Source: Planctomycetota bacterium
GTDB taxonomy: Bacteria; Planctomycetota; Phycisphaerae; UBA1845
DNA length: 8,657 nucleotides
Direction of reading: 5' to 3'
Assembly (NCBI GenBank): GCA_024277835.1
Contig: JAJRUK010000123.1
Coordinates: 1-8,657 of the forward strand
Below, in pieces: positions 1 to 6,121 of this stretch (its first letter is position 1; each line of letters opens with the position of its first letter). A program made the position numbers and the translations under genes. The notes below the pieces were generated by a model, which worked only from the letters and a program-made list of their open reading frames with translations, was not told the origin of the DNA and searched no databases.

Positions 1-229
1 ACGCGAACATGTCAAACGGCATTTTACGTCGCGCGTGAACGAACGCGCGATTCAAAAATCCCCTCGCAGCTCCGTCGCGAAAGATGGGCCGACGACGATG
101 CGTCACGACGGTAAAGAAATAGGACGCCCCCTGTTCTCGCCTTCGAACGTAGTTTGGCATGCGGTTATGTTATGTCTGGAGCGTGATGATCAACCGCGTG
201 CCGACAGCCGCACGCCATTGAACGGATGT
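1..229. other. No gene recognised at left edge
   Basis: I find no convincing coding region here. The one plus-strand ORF of about 68 codons (35-241) runs into the hairpin at 230-247 and has no recognisable protein character. The stretch lies downstream of the last minus-strand gene (tryptophan 2,3-dioxygenase). It contains one perfect GC-rich hairpin near the left end, listed separately, and otherwise nothing I can name. Confidence 0.5.
29..50. repeat. GC-rich perfect hairpin
   Basis: An 8-bp perfect inverted repeat, TCGCGCGT (29-36) and ACGCGCGA (43-50), is separated by a 6-nt loop. Neither strand shows a T-tract after the stem, so it is not a classic intrinsic terminator. Its role is unknown; it could be a weak terminator or a protein-binding dyad for something left of the window. 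Confidence 0.4.
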
Positions 230-247
230 GGTGGGCAATAGCCCACC
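230..247. repeat. Palindromic hairpin downstream of the TDO gene
   Basis: A 7-bp perfect stem GGTGGGC (230-236) / GCCCACC (241-247) encloses an AATA loop. It lies 30 nt past the stop codon of the minus-strand tryptophan 2,3-dioxygenase gene, where an operon-end structure would be expected. No U-tract follows on the minus strand, so if it acts in termination or 3'-end protection it does so without the canonical signal. From memory, this sequence type (a run reading WWAIAHP when translated) recurs between genes in Planctomycetota and other genomes, so it may be a dispersed REP-like palindrome. The recurrence is recollection, not shown here. Confidence 0.5.
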
Positions 248-276
248 CTGCTCGCTGTGTCATACTCCCTGACCCC

Positions 277-1077
277 CTACAACCGATGCCGGATCGCCCA
301 GAGGTCTGCAAAAATAGGCAAAAACAGCGACTGCTTCAGGAACGCGACGCCGAGCGAGCCGCCGGTGCCCTTTTTGTTGCCGATTGTTCGCTCGACGAGC
401 TTTACGTGGCGATACCGCCACTCCTGCAAGCCCTCATCGAAGTCCGTCATCAGCTCAAACAGGATCGCGACGTCGGGCCTTGTCGTGTAGAGGTTTAGCA
501 GGCCGTCCTGAATCGCTGGCTGGGGCTGGTTTGACTGCGTGACGTCGCGGTTGGTTAGCTCGTCCGGAATGGTTACGCCGTTTTGACCCAGGAATTCGTA
601 AAAGTGATCCACGAGCGATGGCTCGCTGAGTCTTCGCTCGAGCTTTTCGCGATGCCCACGTGCGTCCGGATTCGCACTGCTGGCTGTTTGATATTTGAGC
701 ATCTCCGGGCGCTTGTAACCCAGCAAAAACTCAAACTCGCGGTACTGGGCGGACTGAAACCCCGACGCGGTGTCGAGCCTGTCGCGAAAACTTGTAAACG
801 ACATGGGCGTCATCGTCTCGAGAATATCAAGCTGCCCGACGAGCGTTTTCATGATCGTCCGCGAACGCTGAAACGTATGAATCGCGTCGTAGAGCTTGTT
901 GGCCGACAGGTCGCGTTTCACCTTGTCGAGTTCATGCAAGAGCTGCTTAAACCATAGCTCGTAGACCTGATGAATGACGATAAAAAGCGTCTCGTCATGC
1001 TCGGGCGGGGTCGATCGCGGCTCTTGCAATTCGAGAAGTCCGTCGAGTTTTAGATAATCCCAGTAAGTTAGTGCCAT
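277..1077 (-). CDS. kynA: Tryptophan 2,3-dioxygenase (heme enzyme)
   Basis: It opens the indole ring of L-tryptophan with O2 to give N-formylkynurenine, the first and committing step of the kynurenine pathway, in the cytoplasm. The 266-residue protein is near the size of bacterial TDOs. Family features visible by alignment from memory to the Xanthomonas enzyme are: the FIVIHQVYELWFK segment with the active-site His36 and Phe32; Arg98 in SFRDRL, which pairs with the substrate carboxylate; the GFQSAQYREFEFLLG core; the proximal heme ligand His224 in RYRHVKL; and the GTGGS loop with Thr238. The position that is Tyr113 in Xanthomonas is Phe94 here, as in animal TDOs. The protein begins right at the conserved LTYWDYL segment, so it lacks the short N-terminal extension of many homologues. 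The ATG at 1077 has only a weak, distant GGGAG upstream. It is the last gene of the minus-strand cluster, 198 bp after the KMO gene, with an inverted-repeat element between. Confidence 0.96.
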   Translation of the reverse strand: MALTYWDYLKLDGLLELQEPRSTPPEHDETLFIVIHQVYELWFKQLLHELDKVKRDLSANKLYDAIHTFQRSRTIMKTLVGQLDILETMTPMSFTSFRDRLDTASGFQSAQYREFEFLLGYKRPEMLKYQTASSANPDARGHREKLERRLSEPSLVDHFYEFLGQNGVTIPDELTNRDVTQSNQPQPAIQDGLLNLYTTRPDVAILFELMTDFDEGLQEWRYRHVKLVERTIGNKKGTGGSLGVAFLKQSLFLPIFADLWAIRHRL

Positions 1078-1109
1078 CTTGTCGTCACTCCCAACCCGAC
1101 CGACTTTTT

Positions 1110-1244
1110 ACCACAGAGACACGGAGGCACAGAGAAGACAGGAAAAATAACAGACCGAGTCCTCAAAACATACTTCCAACCGAATCAAGTCACTCGAAGA
1201 GTGTCTCCAACCATCTCTTCTCTGTGTCTCCGTGCCTCTGTGGT
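1110..1244. repeat. 135-bp inverted-repeat element between KMO and TDO genes
   Basis: Two 28-nt arms (1110-1137 and 1217-1244) are inverted copies of each other with only two mismatches, at arm positions 10 and 18, and flank a 79-nt centre. Each arm is itself built from an 8-nt repeating unit: CACAGAGA, CACGGAGG, CACAGAGA. The centre contains a small perfect hairpin, CACTC-GAA-GAGTG (1191-1203). The element fills most of the gap between two same-strand operon genes, so its transcript could fold into a long hairpin. This arm sequence is, from memory, a widely scattered intergenic repeat in environmental bacterial genomes. No transposase is present; a MITE-like origin is possible but unproven. 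Confidence 0.8.
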
Positions 1245-1275
1245 TTACATCTTCTTTGTTACGCGACACCCTCAA

Positions 1276-2610
1276 TCAACTTAACCAACAAGCAGCCGCC
1301 CCAACAACAATCAAGAGCAAAATGCCCGCGACCACATTCACAATCCGATCCTGCCGCTTCGCCCGGGCGACAGCATCGCCGTACGGAATCCGCGTAAACG
1401 TCGCCATCGAATAAAGCGGCAGATACCAGTTCGGAAAAAGCTTGTTCAACAGCTTTTCCTTCTTCTTCTTGAGCAGGAACTTTTTCGAGCCCGTATGGTC
1501 CCGCATCTCAACGAAATTACTAATCGCAAGGTCCGCGAGGACGTTCACATGCACGCGACGAAGTCGGTCGTACTCAACAAACGCCCGCCCCAGGTCTCCC
1601 GGCGACGCTTGTAAGCATTCATCCAACACAAGCGCATCTTCAAACGCAGCGTTCATCCCCTGCCCGTAAAACGGAACGACGGCGTGACACGCATCGCCCA
1701 GGAGCACGACTTTGTCCTTGTAATACCAGGGCGCAGACCGCACCGTCACCAGCGACCCCGTCGGATTCTCGAAATAGTCTTCGGTAAGCGTAGGCATATG
1801 CTCAATCGCATCGGGGAACTGCTTGTTGAAAAACCGCGTGACGTCCGCCTCGGTCTTGATGGCCTCGAAACTCTCCGGACCCTCGAATGGCCAAAAGATC
1901 GTCACCGTGAACGAGCCGTCTTCGTTCGGCAGCGCGATCATCATAAACGACCGGCGAGGCCAAATGTGCAGGGCGTTTTTCTCGAGTCGAAACCCTCCGC
2001 CCTCTGCAACGGGAATCGTCAGCTCCTTGAACCCGTGCTTGAGATACGTCTGTGAAAAATCGAACCGGTTGACCTTCTGCATCGCCCGCCGAATCCCTGA
2101 AAACGCGCCGTCCGCACTGACAAGCACATCCCCCGAGACTTTATTCGACTCTCCCGTCGTCGTGTCCTCGATCGTCGCCTCGCAAGCGTCGAGATCAACG
2201 CCCGTACACTTTGCGTTAAAATGCAGCCTCACGTTTTGAAACTTATCCGCTGCGTCGAGCAAGAGCGCGTTCAGATCGCCCCGAGAAACAGAGTGAATCG
2301 CCTGCGAATCGTCTCGGCCATAGGGTTGAAAGGTGAGCGAACCGTCGCGGCCATGAATCATCCGGCCCGGCATCGGCACCGACATTTTCATCACATCTTC
2401 AATGACGCCAACCCGCTCAAGCGCCGTGATCCCGCGATGCGACAGGGCGAGGTTGATCGACTTCCCCCCCGGGATGTTCCCACCGCGCAGGTCCTCGCGC
2501 AGCTCGTAGACATCCACGTCGTACCCCGCTTTACCGAGATAACACGCCATCAACGACCCACCAGGCCCGCCGCCAATAATCACGAACTTGGGTTTATCAG
2601 TTTTCGACAT
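1276..2610 (-). CDS. kmo: Kynurenine 3-monooxygenase with C-terminal membrane anchor
   Basis: An FAD- and NADPH-dependent aromatic hydroxylase that converts L-kynurenine to 3-hydroxykynurenine. From the ATG at 2610 the protein has 444 residues. It shows the N-terminal Rossmann motif IIGGGPGGS (11-19), the NIPGGKSINLALSHRG segment (45-60), the DG motif in SADGAFSG (165-172), and the GD motif in LLGDACHAVVPFYGQG (304-318). Arg83 and Tyr97 match the substrate-binding pair of yeast KMO. Asn365, Glu368 and Tyr400 match further active-site residues of Pseudomonas KMO. A lysine-rich stretch (376-390) and a hydrophobic C-terminal helix (about 423-443) suggest anchoring in the inner membrane, unlike soluble bacterial KMOs. 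The ATG at 2610 is preferred over an in-frame TTG at 2643 because the FAD-binding strand starts just after it and AGG lies 8 nt upstream. It lies 99 bp after kynureninase. Confidence 0.96.
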   Translation of the reverse strand: MSKTDKPKFVIIGGGPGGSLMACYLGKAGYDVDVYELREDLRGGNIPGGKSINLALSHRGITALERVGVIEDVMKMSVPMPGRMIHGRDGSLTFQPYGRDDSQAIHSVSRGDLNALLLDAADKFQNVRLHFNAKCTGVDLDACEATIEDTTTGESNKVSGDVLVSADGAFSGIRRAMQKVNRFDFSQTYLKHGFKELTIPVAEGGGFRLEKNALHIWPRRSFMMIALPNEDGSFTVTIFWPFEGPESFEAIKTEADVTRFFNKQFPDAIEHMPTLTEDYFENPTGSLVTVRSAPWYYKDKVVLLGDACHAVVPFYGQGMNAAFEDALVLDECLQASPGDLGRAFVEYDRLRRVHVNVLADLAISNFVEMRDHTGSKKFLLKKKKEKLLNKLFPNWYLPLYSMATFTRIPYGDAVARAKRQDRIVNVVAGILLLIVVGAAACWLS

Positions 2611-2650
2611 GAATCGACCTGCATTATCTTGCGAAACCACCAACCCGAGC

Positions 2651-2668
2651 CGCAGGCTTTAGCCTGCG
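2651..2668. repeat. REP-like palindrome between kynureninase and KMO genes
   Basis: A 7-bp perfect stem CGCAGGC (2651-2657) / GCCTGCG (2662-2668) encloses a TTTA loop. A 10-bp perfect palindrome CGTTCGAACG follows at 2673-2682. It sits in the 99-bp gap between kynureninase and KMO. It has no T-tract on either strand, so an RNA stability or attenuation role is more likely than full termination. From memory this is a common dispersed intergenic palindrome in several phyla; a genome-wide count is needed to confirm that. Confidence 0.55.
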
Positions 2669-2709
2669 CGGACGTTCGAACGAAAGGATCGCCCGTCACC
2701 CAACCAACC

Positions 2710-3999
2710 CTACGATCCCCCAACGCAACGCTTCAACGAATTCGCAAAACGCCAAACATCGAAAAACGAATTGTACAAAGGGACTGGCGCGACGCGAATC
2801 ACATCCGGCTCGCGATAATCACAAACGACCCCGTCCGCCTGCATCTTAGAAACAATCTCCTTCGCATATTCTCGAATGAAAAGCGACAACTGACACCCAC
2901 GCGCCAACGGATCGCGCGGCGTAATGATTTCAACCGCGTCGCCGCCCAACTGATCCACCAGAAACTCGAGATACCCCGTCAACCTCACCGACTTCGCCCG
3001 AAGCTTGTCCATCCCGACCTCGTCGAATAGATCGTACGACACCTTCACCGGTGCGAGCGCAAGAATCGGCGGGTTGCTGATCTGCCAACCGTCCGCCCCC
3101 TCTCTGGGTGTAAACTCCGGAATGAGCTGCATCTGAAACCGCGTTTTCGGATCATTCCCCCACCAACCGGCGAATCGGGGAATATCGAGGTTCGACCCAT
3201 GACGCTCATGAACAAAACAACCGCCCACCGCCCCCGGACCGCTGTTGAGGTATTTGTAATTGCACCAGCAGGCGAAATCGACATCCCAATCGTGCAGCGA
3301 TAGCGGCACATTCCCGGCGGCGTGCGCGAGATCAAACCCAACCATGCACCCCTTCGCCCGGGCAGCGGAAGCGATCCGCTTCATATCCAAAAGCTGCCCC
3401 GTGACAAAGTTCACGCCGCCAAGGAGCACCAGCGCGACAGAATCCCCCTCGCGCTCGAGCAACGCTTCGATGTCTTCGACGCGCAACGTGTGCTCGCCCG
3501 CACGCGGCGAAACCGTCAAGAGCGCCTTGCTCGCGTCATGCCCATGATGCGCAAGCTGGGTCTTGACTGCGTAAATATCAGAAGGAAAGCATGGCTCTTC
3601 GATCACGATCTTGTACCGCTCGCTCGTCGGTTGATAAAAGCTGACCATCATCAGATGCAGATTCACCGACAGCGAATTCATCAAAACGACTTCGCCCGGT
3701 TTTGCACCGACGAGCCTCGCCCCAGACTCGCGAAAGACCTCATGATACGAAAACCACGGTGTTTCGCCTTTGAAATGCCCCTCAACCCCATGCGTCGCCC
3801 AGTCGAATAGCTCCTGGTTCACGCGCTCGAGAACACGCTTGGGCTGAAGTCCGAGCGAGTTACCCGCGAAGTAAGCACACGGCGAACGATCCGGACCGGG
3901 TGGGATATGAAACGACTCGCGATACGGACCGAGCACATCCTCCGCGTCCTGCGCCTTTGCGAAATCCTCATCAGAAGAATAGTGTTCGCTATCCGCCAA
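2710..3999 (-). CDS. kynU: Kynureninase (PLP enzyme)
   Basis: A pyridoxal-phosphate hydrolase of fold type I that cleaves 3-hydroxykynurenine (or kynurenine) to 3-hydroxyanthranilate (or anthranilate) plus alanine. It closely follows the human enzyme from YFAGNSLGLQP near the N-terminus to the C-terminal RVAPVPLYNSF. The PLP-binding set is visible: the FPSD segment, the Asp and His of GFDLAHA, and the Schiff-base lysine in CWCNYKYLNSG (Lys249 from this start). Length is 429 residues, normal for the family. No ATG is available. I chose the TTG at 3999 because GAGAGG lies 9 nt upstream and the overlap with the preceding decarboxylase gene is only 11 bp. An in-frame TTG at 4020 would add seven residues, increase the overlap to 32 bp, and has no clear ribosome site. 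The overlap implies cotranscription and coupled translation with the ACMSD gene. Confidence 0.95.
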   Translation of the reverse strand: MADSEHYSSDEDFAKAQDAEDVLGPYRESFHIPPGPDRSPCAYFAGNSLGLQPKRVLERVNQELFDWATHGVEGHFKGETPWFSYHEVFRESGARLVGAKPGEVVLMNSLSVNLHLMMVSFYQPTSERYKIVIEEPCFPSDIYAVKTQLAHHGHDASKALLTVSPRAGEHTLRVEDIEALLEREGDSVALVLLGGVNFVTGQLLDMKRIASAARAKGCMVGFDLAHAAGNVPLSLHDWDVDFACWCNYKYLNSGPGAVGGCFVHERHGSNLDIPRFAGWWGNDPKTRFQMQLIPEFTPREGADGWQISNPPILALAPVKVSYDLFDEVGMDKLRAKSVRLTGYLEFLVDQLGGDAVEIITPRDPLARGCQLSLFIREYAKEIVSKMQADGVVCDYREPDVIRVAPVPLYNSFFDVWRFANSLKRCVGGS

Positions 4000-5002
4000 A
4001 GCTCTCTGCCTCTCGATCAAGAAATGCGAGCGCCGACTTAAACAACAGTTGCTCTTTCACCTCGGCGTTGAAGTCATCCATCGACTCGATCAGCCCGCCC
4101 GGTTTCGCTTCACCCAGCGGAAACGGATAATCCGACCCCAACGCAACCCGATCCGCCCCAACGAGTTTCACCAGATACCGCAGCGCGTCCGCATCGTGTA
4201 CCAGAGAATCAACCCAGAACTTTCCAACCTGCGACCGCGGATCGACATCGCAATCCACCGCGCAAAGGTCAGGGCGTACATCGAAACCGTGTTGCACGCG
4301 GCCTATCGTCCCAGGAAAACCACCACCACCATGCGCGAACCCGATCCTAAGTTTCGGCAGTCGCGTCAGCACGCCGCCAAAGATCACCGAGCAAACCGCG
4401 AGCGCCGTCTCAGCGGGCATTCCCACCAGCCAGGACAACCAATACTTGGTCATTCGATCCTTGGCTAGCATATCCCAGGGGTGAACAAATACGCACGCCC
4501 CCAAGCTCTCCGCCGCTTCAAAAACGGCAAACACCTCCGGCGCGTCGAGATTCCAATCGTTGACGTGGCTACCAATCTGCACGCCGGGCATACGAAGCTC
4601 ATTGACGCATCGCTGCAACTCTTTAACCGCAAGCTCCGGCGACTGCATCGGCAGCGTCCCGAGCGCTGCAAACCGCGAAGGATGCTCTCGAACAACTCCG
4701 GCGAGGTGATCGTTGAGTATCTGTGAAAGATCGTGCGCGTCCCCCGCCTTGGCCCAGTAGCTAAACATCACCGGAACCGTCGAAAGAACTTGAACCGTTA
4801 CCCCCGTCTCGTCACAATCTCGGATCCGCCGCGACCCCGACCAGCAGTCGTCCCCAATCTCGCGAAAGAACTTGTCATCCATCATCATCCGAGCGCAGCA
4901 GGGCTTGTGATGCTCCAGCCGAATGAACCCGCCGTACCCGTACCTCTCTTGAAGGTCAGGCCACCTCTCCGGGAGCATGTGTGTATGGAGATCAACCTTC
5001 AC
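3989..5002 (-). CDS. 2-amino-3-carboxymuconate-6-semialdehyde decarboxylase
   Basis: ACMSD, a zinc enzyme of the amidohydrolase superfamily, decarboxylates ACMS to 2-aminomuconate semialdehyde and so steers ring-opened 3-hydroxyanthranilate away from quinolinate. The 337-residue protein aligns with human ACMSD essentially without gaps up to the active-site aspartate. The zinc ligands fall at His6, His8, His174 and Asp291, and the catalytic or substrate residues at Arg47, Trp191 and His224, the same numbers as in the human enzyme. STVPVMFSYWAK, LGTLPMQ and VHPWDM are nearly identical to family blocks. This fixes the start at the GTG (5002), which follows a strong AGAAGGGGG ribosome site. The GTG overlaps the upstream gene's TGA as GTGA (4999-5002). 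A longer reading from 5065 would add 21 residues that are really the other gene's tail read in another frame. The family symbol is ACMSD (nbaD in Pseudomonas). Confidence 0.96.
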   Translation of the reverse strand: MKVDLHTHMLPERWPDLQERYGYGGFIRLEHHKPCCARMMMDDKFFREIGDDCWSGSRRIRDCDETGVTVQVLSTVPVMFSYWAKAGDAHDLSQILNDHLAGVVREHPSRFAALGTLPMQSPELAVKELQRCVNELRMPGVQIGSHVNDWNLDAPEVFAVFEAAESLGACVFVHPWDMLAKDRMTKYWLSWLVGMPAETALAVCSVIFGGVLTRLPKLRIGFAHGGGGFPGTIGRVQHGFDVRPDLCAVDCDVDPRSQVGKFWVDSLVHDADALRYLVKLVGADRVALGSDYPFPLGEAKPGGLIESMDDFNAEVKEQLLFKSALAFLDREAESFGG

Positions 5003-5751
5003 GCCGCCCCCTTCTTGGAAGAACCGCCCCGCACGATTAGCCGCGACCATAGATGCCCGATCCAATAGGTCAAGAACGCCAATAAAAGGGAAAGAACCAG
5101 CGATACGGTTGACATGACCATGGCTGCGATGAATCCGCGAAGGCTTCGAATCCCAAGCTCCGCCGGTTTAGTGAAAAACTGCTCGATCGTCCGAAAGACA
5201 TCGTCCGATCGCAGGTTGGGAAAGACAAGTGAACTCGCCCCCGACACTTCCGTCACGATTCGCGTCGTAACAATCGACCCCATCTCGAAATAGTCGCCCT
5301 GAATGTTGTAAAAAGGGGCAAGCCCCAAGACAACCGCCACCGCGAACAAAATTGGTCTCTTCCGCCGCCCGCACACCTTGATCAGCGGAACCCCGATGAA
5401 AATCGTCAGCAAAAACGGCGCAATATCTGTCGAAAGATAGATGAAATCGGACCCCTTCCAGTCCCAACCGGTGAGCCGACCCGCGTAGTCTCCCCCTGTC
5501 GTGACCCACGGAAAAATCTCATGCAAAAAGCCACCAAAATAGTGCGCCTGAATCTCAAGCTCCCAAATCTCACCACCCGTTACGACACAACCGGCTGCGT
5601 GAAGAAGCTCATGAATCGGAACGTAGACAAACCACGTCAGCCCGCCCACAAATAGCAGCCCGATCATCAAAAGCCCGGGACGCTTCACCGTCACCAGCAT
5701 CTCAAGACACTGGATGACGTCGTCAAACGGTTGTCGAAAAAAACTCTTCAT
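4999..5751 (-). CDS. Membrane protein with HExxH zinc-peptidase motif, function unknown
   Basis: I do not recognise a named family member. The 250-residue protein has about four hydrophobic segments (about 26-45, 108-127, 131-150, 207-232). The first runs directly into HELLH (His47, Glu48, His51), a metal-binding signature placed at the membrane as in site-2-type (M50) and related 'putative zincin' proteins. NIQGDYFEMG (149-158) offers Asp153 as a possible third zinc ligand. This is an inference; the NPDG motif of classic M50 proteases is absent. The C-terminus is basic (SSKKGAA). The ATG at 5751 follows AAGGG six bases upstream. The gene heads the kynurenine cluster, and its stop overlaps the GTG of ACMSD by 4 bp, so the two are likely made together. 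Possible roles include proteolysis of a membrane or regulatory protein, or a metal-binding membrane partner; none is demonstrated. Confidence 0.85.
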   Translation of the reverse strand: MKSFFRQPFDDVIQCLEMLVTVKRPGLLMIGLLFVGGLTWFVYVPIHELLHAAGCVVTGGEIWELEIQAHYFGGFLHEIFPWVTTGGDYAGRLTGWDWKGSDFIYLSTDIAPFLLTIFIGVPLIKVCGRRKRPILFAVAVVLGLAPFYNIQGDYFEMGSIVTTRIVTEVSGASSLVFPNLRSDDVFRTIEQFFTKPAELGIRSLRGFIAAMVMSTVSLVLSLLLAFLTYWIGHLWSRLIVRGGSSKKGAA

Positions 5752-5820
5752 CCCAATCCCTTAATAACGCAAACCCGCCCTCTAAAGAATCAAACCACTA
5801 TCCGCCAAGAACCGACAGCC

Positions 5821-5849
5821 TATACAAAACGCACAGGATGTCACGACAA
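5821..5849 (-). promoter_or_regulatory. Weak candidate promoter for the kynurenine cluster
   Basis: On the minus strand TTGTCG (5849-5844) is followed after 17 nt by TGTATA (5826-5821). The match to TTGACA/TATAAT is modest (4/6 and 3/6), but spacing and location, about 70 nt upstream of the membrane protein start, are suitable. Such matches can occur by chance. Confidence 0.22.
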
Positions 5850-5946
5850 GCGTAACCCCAAGCGTTTACACGCCACATCCTTCTACAATTCCACAAGCCT
5901 GCGGTCGAAAATTGTCAAACGCGGAAGACTTCACATGCCCCGTTCG

Positions 5947-5976
5947 TTGACACGCCCAAGCCACCCCGGATACGAT
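5947..5976 (+). promoter_or_regulatory. Sigma70-like promoter for the TolC-type gene
   Basis: A perfect -35 box TTGACA (5947-5952) is followed after 18 nt by TACGAT (5971-5976), which matches TATAAT at four of six positions. Transcription would begin near 5983 and leave a leader of about 140 nt before the ATG at 6122. It points at the TolC gene and away from the kynurenine cluster. Sequence match only. Confidence 0.45.
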
Positions 5977-6121
5977 AGAGACACCCGCGAGATAGGCGGT
6001 TCGCAGTTCGGCGCGGAACGTGCGACCCCTGCATAGCGTTTAAGGCAACAAAAATTCAAAATAGTTCCCAACCAGTATACGAATCGGTTCACGGATACTC
6101 TTTGGGCGGATGACGTAGACC

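Larger units (their letters stand above)
5752..6121. other. Divergent intergenic region
   Basis: This 370-bp gap separates the minus-strand kynurenine cluster from the plus-strand TolC gene and must hold the promoters for both. Going right, there is a clear sigma70-like pair (5947-5976). Going left there is only a weak candidate (5821-5849). A plus-strand ORF of about 100 codons (5731-6036) crosses it but begins inside the membrane protein gene and has no protein-like composition. I see no tRNA, riboswitch or repeat array. Confidence 0.6.

Noticed and set aside
230..247. Intrinsic terminator call for the hairpin after TDO
   Set aside because: The stem is good and the position fits, but no U-tract follows on the minus strand, so it was listed as a repeat/hairpin.
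1071..1397. Plus-strand ORF of 108 codons across the KMO/TDO gap
   Set aside because: It is a translation of the inverted-repeat element (its arms read as FTTETRRHRE and FSVSPCLCG), a typical spurious product of such repeats, and it overlaps the KMO gene on the other strand.
2221..3030. Plus-strand ORF of 269 codons
   Set aside because: It lies opposite the KMO and kynureninase genes, is full of Arg/His/Pro, and has no family features; it is a shadow of real minus-strand genes.
5003..5065. Longer N-terminus for ACMSD starting at 5065
   Set aside because: The GTG at 5002 has a strong ribosome site, gives the same residue numbering as human ACMSD, and makes a 4-bp overlap with the upstream stop.
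5752..6121. tRNA, riboswitch or CRISPR in the divergent region
   Set aside because: I saw no cloverleaf, no conserved aptamer-like blocks and no regularly spaced repeats.
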